Source of the DNA: Tetrahymena thermophila SB210
Taxonomy: Eukaryota > Ciliophora > Oligohymenophorea > Hymenostomatida > Tetrahymenidae
NCBI RefSeq assembly: GCF_000189635.1
Contig: NW_002476463.1
Span: 1,674,001 to 1,738,000 of the forward strand
DNA length: 64,000 nucleotides
Direction: 5' to 3'
How positions within the stretch are numbered: the first letter of the stretch is position 1; each line of letters starts with the position of its first letter. A program made the translations under genes and the position numbers. This document shows positions 38,411-50,287 of the stretch, one piece after another. Under the pieces are notes generated by a model, which saw only the letters and a program-made list of their open reading frames with translations, searched no databases and was not told the DNA's origin.

Positions 38411-39569
38411 TTTTTTTACAACTATCGATAATAAATTAAATTTTTTTGTATAAACTGAAATTTAATTTGACTATATATATCTTAATCACTATTTGAATAC
38501 AAATAATATTTAGATCTTCTAAGAATATCAAACATTAACAAAATATTATAATTAATTTCTTTAAGTAGACATAAAAGTATGAAATTAAAAAAATAAATAT
38601 GTTGATTTTTTTCAATTAAAATAAAAATTTATAAAATTGTTAATTTGTTTTATTAAATTTATTAAAATAAATTGCAATCCATTCGCAATAAATTAGTTTT
38701 ATTTATCACGTAAAAAAAAAGCTTAAAAATGATTATTTTCCAAAAGAATAAATAAATGTGGTGAATTCTAAATTAAAATTGATTGTGAGTTTGTTAAACA
38801 AATATTTTTGATATTTCGTAGTAAATACGCACTATAATTAGATTATGATTGCTAGTAAAAATTTTTATCTGAATTCCAAAGACTTTTTTGAGATCTAATT
38901 GTAATTAATTTAAGCTTAGTTAAATCTAATAATTAGAATTCTAGCCCTTCTCTAATAGTAAAATAAATTTTAAATAGTAAGTTCAAATTTTAAAGGAAAG
39001 TTATAATTTTAATATAATGAGTTATCACAATTAAATATAAAAAATTCAATTAATTGATATCAAAGTTGTATTTAATAAACTATTTTGTTTTGAAAAATGT
39101 GAAATCAGTGGTCGGTAAACATCTACTGAGAGTCTATGAATCAGCAGATAAATACTTCCCAGAAAATCTCAGAATAATATTTAGAGGTATTTAGTAGTCT
39201 TTAATCTAATTTGTAAAATTAGACTAAGGGAGATTCATGAAAAAATATCTATCTATTTTTGATAATTGAGTATAAATAAGAGATTACCTCTACTGAATAA
39301 GACTGTAGAGTAAATGAATGGTATAATATAAACAATATGAGCTTATGTTATTCATAAATAAAATTCTTTATTCAGTCAGATAAATTAATTATCAAGAAAA
39401 TAATTAATATTTCTGCTATTATTTTTGCGCTTAGAAGACTTTAACAACTCAATCAATTAATGCATTTCTTAAATTGTTAAAATAAATAATTTTGATAATT
39501 TTTTTTTGTAATTATAGATATTAAAAAAGCTAATAAGAAGACGAGAAATAAAAAGAGTTTTATAAATAA
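38411..39569. promoter_or_regulatory. divergent upstream region
   Basis: About 1.2 kb between the 5' ends of SNRNP27 (-) and the S11 peptidase gene (+). It includes a candidate small exon at 39099-39269 (listed separately). The rest is AT-rich without recognised elements. Confidence 0.4.
39021..39269 (+). other. possible exon or small gene fragment
   Basis: A plus-strand frame ending at TGA 39267-39269 carries an unusually protein-like and less AT-rich stretch (from 39099: V-K-S-V-V-G-K-H-L-L-R-V-Y-E-S-A-D-K-Y-F, then PENLRIIFRG, ending SIFDN). A stop closes the frame at 39018-39020 and there is no early in-frame ATG, so it would need an upstream exon, which I could not join in phase. It may be the last exon of a small gene or a remnant. 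I do not recognise it. Confidence 0.3.
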
Positions 39570-42482
39570 ATGATAGACTAAGTTCAATCAGCAAATGATT
39601 TTGATAAAAAAGAAGAATCAAACAATCAAGATAAAAAAGAAAAGAAGCTACATAAAAGACTGAGAACTTCATCAGCCAATTTATATTCAAAGAAGTGCAA
39701 GAAATAAAACATTTCACCCGCAAAAGGATCAGCCAATTAGGCGAAAGTAGCCAAATTACCTCACCAGCGTTCTCTTTCTGCAAAAAAACCAGCTCTCCCT
39801 GTTATATTTCAGGGTAATTATATTAAAAAATGATAATTATTTTTGCATTAAAAGAACTCTTCACTGGAGTATATAATTTTTTATTTTAGCAATGAATAAG
39901 TAAAGTAGAGTTAGAAAGTTTACTTAAAAAATCTTTTTCATCTTGTTAATATTATTAAAATAGTATATTATTTATAGTTTGCTCTATATTTTAAAGAGTA
40001 ACCTATTAAAAATTCATTTAATTTATATGAAAATGCTTCATACATTTAACTCATTAAATTTAATTAATAAATAGAGCAAAGAATTAACTCTAATTCTTTG
40101 TTACCTATCTCTGCGCTGTGTTGGAGTGTTACAGATGCAGTTAGCGGTCAATTAATCTACTCTAAGATGAGTTCTGAAGTAAGAGAAATGGCTTCTTTGA
40201 CTAAAATGATGACATTATATGTCTGCCATCAGCTATCAACTACATATAATCTTAATGCTGAATCAGAAGAAATTATTGTTCCAAGGATAGCTGCATATAC
40301 ATGTGGTACAAGTGCATTCTTAAGAGAAAATGAGAAACTTTGCCTTCAAGATTTATATTACGCGCTCATGTTGCCATCTGGAAACGATGCTGCTGTAACA
40401 CTTGCCCACCATTTTGGATAGTTGTTAATTAAGAATCCCTTACAGCCCATTAAAATTCGCTAATAATTAAATAACTCTTTAATCAATTAAATTTAGATCT
40501 AATAGCAATCATAATAATGCCCTCAAAAATAAACTTCTCCAGAAAGAGATATGAGTCCATTTAAAAAATCTATGAAAGAAGATGCGAAATTACCGAGTGA
40601 AAATCCTGATTTATAGCAGAATTTAAGCTCATTTTAATAGTTGGATTAAAAAAAGAAATCACAGTAATATATTTCAAGATTTGTTAAAGAAATGAATAAA
40701 TATGCGTAAAAACTGGGCATGAGAGATTCGTAATTTTCAAATTGCCACGGACTTGCTTCAAAGAGCAATCGCTCAACATGCGAAGATTTATCAAAAGTGG
40801 CGCTAAATATTATCCAAACTCCATATCTTTAATAAATTTGTTCGACTAAAAATTATCAATGCATTATCTACCATACAATTAAAAAAGATATTAGAAAAGC
40901 AGAGTGGGTAAATACAAATAAATTATTATGGGATGAAACTAATTCTTTTAAAGGAGTTAAGACAGGCTGCACTGATAATGCCGGGCCTTGTCTTTGCGTA
41001 TATTATAAAGATCCTATTAATGTAAATATTGAATTAATTGTCACAGTTTTGTGCTGTAGAAATCCTGAAAGAAGGTTTGACGATTCCTCTAATCTTGCTA
41101 GGTGGGCAGCAAAATAGCTGAAATCTTGCTAAGCTCCTATATAATAATCTACATCAAATTAGAATAAGTTCCAATTTTACAACCCTTCAAATTCAAACTA
41201 AAAAAACCTCTTCTCAAGAAGCAATGCGTTCTAGGTAAAAAACAAAAATGAAATATCATCTGAAATAATTCCATAGCTAGAACAAGTACATTCTTCTGAA
41301 AAGGTTTATTAACTGGGAAGAACTATTAATTCCTTTACTCAACTGACCTCTTTTTGTAATATAAATACAAGCTTTATCCAAGCTAATAACAGTAATACAA
41401 TCAATCTAAATAAAAGCATGATAAAAGCAGCTAAAAATACTTAGAAAGTCAAAAAATTAGTTTCACCTCTACTTTAGCAATCTGAACAAAATAGAATAAA
41501 TAAGTTTATCAACTCTAACATTAATTAAATATAAAATCACCACTTCAATGTAAATTCCTTGTATGGTAAAGATGAATCAGAATTAACTGAAAGGAGCATT
41601 ATCCCCCAACTGACAAACAGAGGAAACGAAAATATTTAAAACACAAATAATAGCTAAATTCAAAGAGACCACTCTGCAAAGTTGTTGTACAATTCAGCTG
41701 AAAAAAATATGTCCATTAATTTGATTAAAAAACGTATTGAAGACAAAACTAAAATTGAAAACGAAGCCAAATACTCAAAAAGTCCTACTAAGATCTAAAA
41801 AATGATCTCTCAGCTAAATAGTTGTAAACCGAGTACTATATAAAATGTTCCATAACTGGTAATAAGCTCATCTTAATCTACTTCCTATTCGAGCAACTAA
41901 ACTTCATCTACAAATAAAAATTACAATGATAACATTCTTTCTATTTAAAGTGATGATAATACTAATAATAATAATAATAACAACAACAATCCTAATACAA
42001 TAATGTCTCCAACTACAACAAAGTCTATTCAAATAAGTCATTAAAATAGTGAAATATAAAATTAAAACTTTGATATGAGCAATAATCCAAGTATAATTTA
42101 AAATTCAGAAGATACTCAACAAGATCAATCTCAGTAGAGCAGCTTATAATAAAATTTAAATAATAAATAAGATTCTCATACAAGTTAATTAAATATCCTT
42201 TTAAATGAGAGGATCTAATACAGATCTGAAATAAGAGATAGCATAAAAAAACCAATAGGAGGAGGAAATAGTATTAATTCTATTTAGTCAATCAGTTAAA
42301 TCCAAAATTCTGAAAGAGCTTCTTCATTGATAAACTAAAGTTTAATAAACAACTTAGAAATAAATAAATCAACCAACTTGAATAATTCAAATGCAAATAA
42401 TAACAATAACCACAACATTAAAATATTTTCAAAATCAAAAAAGAAAAGATACATTATTTCTTGTTTAGCAAATATAAATTGA
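39570..42482 (+). CDS. peptidase S11 family protein (D-Ala-D-Ala carboxypeptidase / penicillin-binding protein fold) with long C-terminal tail
   Basis: Predicted 883 aa in two exons (39570-39813, 40075-42482), phase kept. After a Lys-rich N-terminus of about 90 residues, the catalytic domain begins at LCWSVTDAVSGQLIY. All three serine penicillin-binding-protein motifs are present: S-L-T-K (Ser122, Lys125) for SxxK, S-G-N (183-185) for SxN, and K-T-G (377-379). It should be able to form an acyl-enzyme. In bacteria the family trims the D-Ala from peptidoglycan stem peptides; a ciliate has no such wall. A Q-rich insert of some 60-90 residues sits between SGN and the following domain part, and about 450 Asn/Ser/Gln-rich residues follow the domain. 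There is no signal peptide. Ciliate codons and an intron show it is resident, not contamination. The true substrate is unknown. Confidence 0.9.
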
Positions 42483-42980
42483 GTTAATTAATTAATAAAC
42501 TACTTTAAATTACAATTTATTTGTATTGAATTTTTCCAAAATGAGTAATAAATACATACTCATCAACTATTCAATACATTTACATTAAATATTATATTTA
42601 CTATTTATTATTTTTAATATATAATTCTCTTTAATTCTTTATTATATTTTTGTAATTATTTATTTCAGAGTTAAATTTATTTTCAAATTATTTTTCTACA
42701 CAAATCCGAGTTTCTCTTATTTTTAAAATCTAAGCTATCATAAAATAGTTAAACTGTTAGAGTGTATTTTTGTAAATTTAAGATTAGGTTTTATTTAATG
42801 TTTAAAATTATTTTTCAAAGATTTTATTTATGGTAAATATTTTTAAATTATATATAGTTTCTTAAAATTAAATTCAATTTGTATCTTCAATAAAATTTAG
42901 TAAAAATTTTGACAAACTGAAACAATCTAATTAATTATTTTGTAATAAATTAAAGTACAGAATTTCTAAATATATATTTA
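42483..42980. other. convergent intergenic region
   Basis: About 500 bases between the 3' ends of the S11 gene and the first EGF-like gene. No feature seen. Confidence 0.4.
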
Positions 42981-44456
42981 TCAATTAAATAAACTTTTAT
43001 TTACAACAATAGATTTTATTTTGTTTGGATTCTATTCAATTTAATTTTTATCTACATCTTCATCTTCATCATAATCATTTTAACTTTAATCTGAGTTTTA
43101 TTCCTCTTTGAATTCATCTTCAGGTTATTACATTTCTTATTATTATTTTTTTTTGGAGAAACTAAAGTTTTAGTTTTATTTACACTAACCTTGCTTATCA
43201 TTTTGTTATTAAATATCTAATTGCTAATTTAGCTAATCTATAGTTTGTTAACTTTTTTAATTTTATTCTTCGAATTCTTCATCTACTTACATTTCTTCTA
43301 TTTTTTCTTCTATTTCTCCTTCTTTAGGTACTAGTTATTTATTTTGATAGCAGCTTTAATGATAAATTTGATAATTCTATGTAATATGTGCAACATCTTA
43401 AATTTATTTTGAACAAATATTGCAAAAAAGTTCTTCATAACTTTTTAAATTAAGATCTTTTATACAAATATCTTAGGGAGATAACAATTACTAAATCTTT
43501 ACTGAAAAATATTTTTACTTTTTTTGAATCTTGTTTATGATTTTTAAAGAAAGCTTGTAAACTAGATTATATATTAACCAAAGAAGAAATGGACTAAATA
43601 AACAAGCCAAAAGAATTGGCAGGAATTCAAAAGTATACTATTCAGAGCAAGAATAATCAATTTAAAGGAGAGTCATCTTTATAGCCTTAAAAATTAATAC
43701 AGTCTCCCCTTTAATTTATATTTAAAATTATGAGCCTCTAATTCCTTTATCACTAATAATATTATTTTATTACGTATCTGCAAAGTAATAACTAATATCA
43801 TTTTAAGAGTAAATTTTTAACTAGCAAGAACCAGAATTATTATATTCAAAAGGCTTTAGATGATAAGAATAAATATAATTATTTACTGCTTATAAAAGTA
43901 CCCAGTCTTAATATGCTAAACCATTCTGAGAATTTATTGAGTTTTGCATCAGATTACAATATCTTCCCCCATAAAGTCTATTACAGTTACAGATTCCATT
44001 ATATTAACAATTACCTTACTACAAACAGTTAAAAGGACATACTAAGCTGCCATAAATATCTACCTAAAAGGTTTCGCTTGAAAGTTGTTAATCAAACTAC
44101 AAAACTATATAGTTTATCGATATAGTTGAACCTTTTTAGCTGCATTCTTAAGGCAATTAAATAAAAGCCTTATTTATAAGCAGTAAATTATTATAAGGGT
44201 CATTAAATTATTAAATAAAGTCATTATTACTACATATTACTTAAAAATTTAAATTGTATTATTGTTGCGAGCTTATAGGTTAGATTTAAATGGTTAAATT
44301 ACCCATGCTTTATTACACTTAATATGTTAATAGAGCTGAATTAGTTAAGTCAATCTAAACACCTTTAGAATATAAAGGGGCAGTTTGAGGTTTAATTTTA
44401 ACTATCAAACTAGTAAAAATGACAAAAATAGCTACTAAATTTCTTTAAGTAATCAT
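42981..44456 (-). CDS. type I membrane protein with one EGF-like motif, copy 1
   Basis: A single frame of 491 aa. A hydrophobic signal peptide (about 6-24) is followed by an ectodomain. An EGF-like motif lies at Cys140-Cys167 with six cysteines and the C-x-C-x5-G-x2-C ending (CNCNRLYGGRYC). A transmembrane helix is at about 278-300. The cytosolic tail is basic just after the membrane. It then has CNIC, and after 17 residues H-Q-S-C, a half treble-clef-like zinc site, followed by a Q/E/D-rich end. Together with the related gene at 45434-46927 it forms a family with a conserved plan. It could be a surface receptor or adhesion protein; no known ligand. No introns. Confidence 0.75.
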
Positions 44457-45433
44457 GAAATCTCAAAATTAGTTAGTTAGTTAGTTATTTTGCTTTTTTT
44501 TTAAGATTGTGTTTTTAATTAAAGAAATTATTTAAATTATATTCAGCTTTTTAATCTTTTTCCAAATTAAAATTTCATTAAGTTAAAATGACATCATATA
44601 TTAAAGGTATGTTTTTTATTTAAATTGCTCTATCTAAGATAACCAACCTACTATTAAATTTTGACAAATATATAGGAGAATCATAAAGTAAATTCAAATT
44701 TAAATGTAAAACAAAAATGCATAATAGCAGTTTTCAATTTTTACATTGAAATTCACCATCTTAACAATGAATTAGTTAATAATATATTTTTAAAATATTT
44801 GTAGAAATGTAAGATCACAATATAATAATTTAGTTTTGTAGATTTTATTAGGATAATTATTATTGCAGCCATCTTAAATATTTATTTCTTCTAAAAGCGT
44901 TTTAAATAATTTTGCTAGATTTTATAATTATCAATCAATTCTTACTTTTATATTCTGTTTATTAAAAGTTTTTCCTACTCCTCTTGCAATAATTCTAAAC
45001 CTAAAATTAATAAAACCATTTGTATATTATTTATACATTTTAATTCATTAAGAAATAATTTACTACTAATTTTTATGCTAAAATAAAGAATTTGCACATA
45101 TATTATAAATAAGTACCCATAGCCAGTGAAATAATTCGGATACATATGCAAAGGTTGTAAATTGAAAATAAATAAATTGGGTATTTATTTTTTAGAATTT
45201 TAGTTTTTAAAATTTAACCTGAATATATATATTTACTAAATTAAAAAATATTAATTAAATAAATAAGTAAGTAAGTAACAAAAGAACTAATAAAAACAAT
45301 AACTTTTAAAAAATAAATCAAATCTATATTTTCATATAAAAAATCAATATCATGAAATTCAAATTTTTATATAATATTTAAACGATTAGTAAGTATATAA
45401 ATAAATAAATAAACAAATAAATAAATTTTTTAT
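44457..45433. other. intergenic region between the two EGF-like genes
   Basis: About 980 bases. It holds the promoter of copy 1 and the 3' end of copy 2. AT-rich, with a short AATA run near 45400-45425. No gene seen. Confidence 0.4.
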
Positions 45434-46927
45434 TCATTATAAACGGCTTTTCTAGTTTAAATCTTATCCTACTATTGAATTTTATAATAAAAATTAATTT
45501 GAATTCTGATTTTAATTAATTTAGATTTATACAATTTAAGTTGTTTAGGGTTTCAAATCTATTTCTAAGCTTTACTTTTTTACTCTATTTACTAGTGATA
45601 ATTATTGTTCTTTCTCCATTAAATTAATTTTACTCTACTAATATGGTAACTCCTTCATTTGATTACTATTTTTTTTATCCCTTTAATCTTCTGTTAAGTA
45701 ATTTGGGAAAATTATATTTGAATTTGTTCCTGTAATCAAGTTAGAAAAGCGTTTATTATGATTTGTATTTTCACAACACTTAAATTCGTTTTCATCATGT
45801 CGTAATTGATAGAATTTAGTTAAAATTATTTTTTAATTTGGATTAAACTCTTAAAAACATTTACTGCATTCCTTGATTTCTTTAAAAATAAAATCTCCTT
45901 TTGTAAATTCTTCAAAAGTCATCTTTTTTTCCTCGCCTTAATATTCAAGGATTTATTTTATTTATTCAACAGGAGATGTTTGTTGCTATTTAGGTTATTA
46001 TTTCTTTTTTTATATACATAATATTTATACTAGCATTATGAGGATAATTAGAAAAGGTAAAACTGTACAAACAATAATCAAAAAGTTACGTTAATTTATT
46101 ATTATTTATTGATTTTCTGATGAGCATTAAATATAAGTTCTAAAGAAACTATTAGGATAGTCTGTGTATAATACAATTAAATTATCTTCAAAGTAGGATT
46201 AATTCTCGTGTATTTATAATATTGTTGAGTTGTAATTTGTTATTTCATTAGTATTTACAGGAGCTATAAACATTTTTAAGCTTCCATAAGGTGTTAAAGT
46301 ACAGAATTAGTAATTCTACTTTTGGTTTGAAAACAGTTTAAAAAACTAGACTTGATTATTTTAAGATATAAAGTAGCTTCCTAAAATAGCTTCTACGTTA
46401 GATTGAGGAGAGAGCTATGTTTATACATAGCTGCAATCGTATCCTGAGAAAAACTCATCACATTAACATAAACCAGTTGATAAATCGCAAGAACCTCTAT
46501 TATCGCAGTCAAAAGGGCATATCTTTAATCCAGTTTCTGATTCTCCTTTCCATGCAATATAAGCACTAACACTAGATTATTATGCAGATTCATCTTAGCT
46601 TAAAGCATATATCTAGAACTAAGTCATAGGCTAATTACAATCATCAGGAATCGGGAAAAAAGCCTTGGTTCTTTTTAGCTTAGTATTATATGTATCAACT
46701 AAAACATTGCCGCGACACTAAACAACTAAACTCAAGTATTATTGTGATTAAAATGTCTAATCTAATACTATCTCAATAGCTACTTAACTATAAAACCCAT
46801 TGTATATTTATTTAGTTGGTTATGAGCTAATATTAATTTTCTAAATGTTAAATACCACATATCCTAACGACTAAGAAACACAGATTATTAAAATAATTAT
46901 AAGAAATTAAAAACCTACTTGAATCAT
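45434..46927 (-). CDS. type I membrane protein with one EGF-like motif, copy 2
   Basis: A single frame of 497 aa with the same plan as copy 1. The parts are a signal peptide (about 5-21), an ectodomain with an EGF-like motif at Cys137-Cys165 (CPFDCDNRGSC ... CQCDEFFSGYDC), a transmembrane helix at about 295-315, and a Gln/Lys-rich cytosolic tail. The tail has a C-x-x-C pair (CSKC, about 370) and a later H/C cluster (FKCCENTNH). Shared details with copy 1 (CPF-D/N-C opening of the EGF motif, LP-F-L-I at the membrane, tail cysteines) point to common descent, although overall identity is low. The C-terminus is Q/N-rich. Substrate or ligand unknown. Confidence 0.75.
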
Positions 46928-47830
46928 AGCTTTCTTTTGATTATTTCTAAATTGATAAAGATTATTTAATTTGGATTTTAATAAATTTTTTAAATCTTTT
47001 TAGAAATCGCCAAAGTTAATTTAATTTTTATTGTTTTTATGCCAATTTTTACTTGAATTTTTATTCATTGAATGCAAATAATTTATATATTAGTAAATCA
47101 ATCAAAAAAAATTTGATTGAACCAATTTTTTAATTTGATTATTTGTAGTTAATTAGATTTAAAAAGTGAAATCTATTTAAAAAAATAAACTCCTATAAAT
47201 ATTAATAACTCTTATCTATCTTATTAGATTTAAAATTTAAAATGGCTAGCGATGTCTTTCAAACACATTAAAACAAAATATTTTATAATATATTGCATTA
47301 TTTTTTTCATGTTTATCTTTTATTTTTATTTATTAATTAATAAATTACTTGCTTGCTTTCTTACTAGATGAAGTTTATTTATTTTCCTATTTTTAATATA
47401 GTTTAAGATTCATCTAGCATAACTCTCTTGTTTTATCATTTAAATATACAAATTTAAATAAACAGAGTGCCAAGGTAAAACGGAATATGATAATTATTTA
47501 ACTAAAAATTTTGAATAATTTATTAAAAATCCTAAAAACTCTAAGAATAATTTTATTTATCTATCTCACAAACTAAAAATTAAAAATTTAAAGACATTTT
47601 ATTTCCATTTAATTTTTAAATTACTTTTTTTCATCATATATTATGTAATTTACAAAGGTCAAAGCCAAAACTTAAATTCTTTTTTTTTAATAAAATGAAA
47701 TAATTTTCTGATAATATTTATTTATTTTTTGATATATTTAGTTTTAGAATTTATTTATTTTTGAACTATTAAATTGAGATCAAGATAATAAAATCATTAA
47801 ATTCTAATTTATTTATTGATTAAAAACCAG
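46928..47830. other. intergenic region
   Basis: About 900 bases upstream of EGF-like copy 2 and downstream of the Sec1 gene. AT-rich, no gene recognised. Confidence 0.4.
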
Positions 47831-50287
47831 TCAAGCAAAAGTTGACATTTGGTCTATCTCTTCTATGTAGTTGCGATGGGTAAGCAAGTGAGTTGCTCCT
47901 ATTATTACTGGATTACTCTAATATTCATCCTAGAATTTTCTGATAGCTCTAATTTCTGCATAACTGATTCCACCAATAAAGAAAGCAATTATTTTTTTAC
48001 TTTTTTTGAGAGCATCTGAGTCTTCACTCTCTGATTATTACAAAAATGCTTCATATTCATTGGGTAAATGCAAATCACCTTTTTCTTTTTTTTATGATTT
48101 AGATTCTTCTTTGTCTTTTTTTTTGTCTTTATCTTTCTTTTTAGATGATTTTACTTGTTTACTTGAATTTGTTGATTGCAATTTATTTTCAGATTACATC
48201 TCACTTTCTTCATTCAATAGTGGCTATTCTTTAAGTGGAGATATAGGTCTATTAACTTATCCAACTTATTTTATCCCAAACCCTAAACTATTTAATGCAT
48301 CCTTTGAAACATCGTATGATTTAATTATTTATTTGATTGCAGAATGTATAGCTATAGCTGATAGAGGAGTGTGCCTCATAACGCTAAAGACGAAATACAA
48401 CTAACCACATTCATCACAATCTCGCTTTTAGTCCTCTTCAGAATTTCCTCCTTTCTTTGATTTTTTTGCATCTGCACGTATTTTCTTACATTCTTAGCAA
48501 TTTTTTTATTTATTCAAATAAGCATTATACTACTCCTTAGATAAATCTATAATTTGTTAATTAACTCTACTAAAAGTAGAATTTTTATCATCACTAAATT
48601 AGATACCAAGCCATGCTAAGTTTTTTAATTATTTTTATTCACTTAATTCAAATAGATTTAAAATTTTTTGTCTTTAGTCTTATTGGAGATCACATGTTAT
48701 AAAAGCAATCATTGCTATCCTAAGTCTATCTGTGCTTTTTATATCTTTTCTATTTAATATATCTTATATACTTTGAATAATAGTATCACTTTTAATAGGT
48801 TTTGCAAGATCATCAATTCCAGTTACCATAGATTACTCAAGCTCACAGTTTAATTGCAAATTATATTTTTAAAAGGTATTGAAACATTTTAAAATCAAGT
48901 CAAAATGCACTGCATATTTTTATAAAAGTTCATTGTATTCTGGAAACTCTCCAATAATTTTGTTAACATCTTCAATACTCCTAACTTAATTTTGAGAAGA
49001 CTTTGCTCTCTACATATTTTCTGTGTGTTTTTCAAAATCATCTCTGATTCCTTTCAAAGCTTCAGTGATGTTTTGATATCTAAACTTTGCAAAAACTTCA
49101 TCCTTATGATCACTTAGCTATTATTTATATTTTTTTACTTCTTTTGTAGATTCACTTGCTTTGTTTTCTTTTTTGAGTTCTATTTTTTCATACTCAACTA
49201 TATTTTTTTCTGTATCGACTTCTAATAAATCATAAATCATGCTCTAGTAAGAATAATCATGCAAAAGAGGTGTGACGGGATCTATACCTCTGTCAACTAT
49301 AATCAAGTAAATCTCTCCTGATGTTGGATCGATGTATGGAGACTCACTTTCCTTCAATTTCAAAATCATTTCCTGCAATTTTTTTTCAAAATAGTTGGCA
49401 AACAAATAGCTTGGACTGCTTTGATTTTAGTTATTGTATAATATATTTATCTTATCAAACCTCAATAGAGCAGGTAGAACTGTAGATAATTGATCAGAAA
49501 TGCATTCAAACATTATTCTTGCCTCTTAGCTTTCCTTCTTAGAAAAAAGAATTGGTAAAGATTACTCTAAATGTAGATGAAATCCGTTTTATTCGAAGAA
49601 AAAGAAAGAATGATTAAATTCTTTCATGGTTCTAATTCTTTTGACTAACTTTTCAGACTTTCCCATTTCTTCGAGCAAGTATTTTGGTAGCTTATTCATA
49701 AAGAAAATATGAACTCTAGCATATTATATTTCTGGTGGTTGCAAATCCTTTTTTTTCTCTGGTTTTTTAGGTTCTAATTCATCTTGTTTCCTCTTCTTTT
49801 TGCTTTCTTCATTTTCTTCAATAACTTCATCATCATCTTCATCATCTTCTTATTCGTCTTCATCATCATCGTCCTGTTTACCTTTTTTCTTCTTCTTCTT
49901 CTTTTCCTTTTCCTTTTGCTTCTATGCTTTCTTCTTTTTCTTTTCATCAGTGTTTTTAAGTTACAAAACCTGTCCCTCAAAGTCAGATATAAGTAGACTT
50001 ATCGATTCTTTACTAGGTGAAAGTAAGTAAATGGCATGCGTATTTGGATGTTCTTTTCTTTTTAACTCCAGCTTTTCAATTGAAGAAACACCCATTTTTA
50101 TTAAATCTGCCATTTTAAGTGCTGAAGAAAGCAGTTTTAAACTTTGCTAATCTACAACAAGAATAAATGTTCCTATATTTGGGTATCTGCTTCTTACATC
50201 ATCAAACATTTCTTAAAACCTGTAGAAAACATTTTCTTTCAGGGAATACTAACTGATATTCTCATTTAGTTTTTGTAGTATTTGCAT
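47831..50287 (-). CDS. Sec1/Munc18-family vesicle fusion regulator with two unusual insertions
   Basis: A single frame of 818 aa. It follows the Sec1/Munc18 plan: domain 1 with FILVVDQQSLKLLSSALKM, IYLLSPSKESISLLISDF and ARVHIFFMNKLP; the middle with YLIIVDRGIDPVTPLLHDYSY, LKGIRDDFEKH and RLRIAMIAFITC; and the closing IIAFFIGGISYAEIRAIR and IIGATHLLTH. Family members bind syntaxin/SNARE complexes to promote membrane fusion. Two insertions are unusual. A Lys/Glu/Asp-rich block interrupts domain 1 (about 113-185). Two C-x-x-C pairs (597/600 and 624/627) sit in domain 3a and could bind zinc. The C-terminal region also carries a K/S-rich insert. The frame is open upstream of the chosen ATG without another ATG, so the start is the first available. 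Confidence 0.9.

Noticed and set aside
37612-38453. Open frames on the opposite strand and in other frames over SNRNP27
   Set aside because: They are shadows of the repetitive RS-domain codons; the correct minus frame gives the diagnostic SNRNP27 C-terminus.
39570-42482. Bacterial contamination as the source of the S11 peptidase
   Set aside because: The frame needs TAA/TAG as glutamine many times inside the catalytic domain, has a phase-consistent intron, matches the base composition of its neighbours and is flanked by ciliate genes.
44650-44666. Possible Tetrahymena chromosome breakage sequence (AACCAACCT core)
   Set aside because: The 15-base consensus has AAACCAACC followed by C; here the base before and the base after the core differ. 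A similar TAACCAACC on the minus strand near 9829 also fails. No telomeric GGGGTT repeats are nearby.
48006-50030. Plus-strand frames across the Sec1 gene
   Set aside because: Ser/Phe/Leu-rich mirror images of the Lys/Glu-rich and other coding parts of the minus-strand gene.
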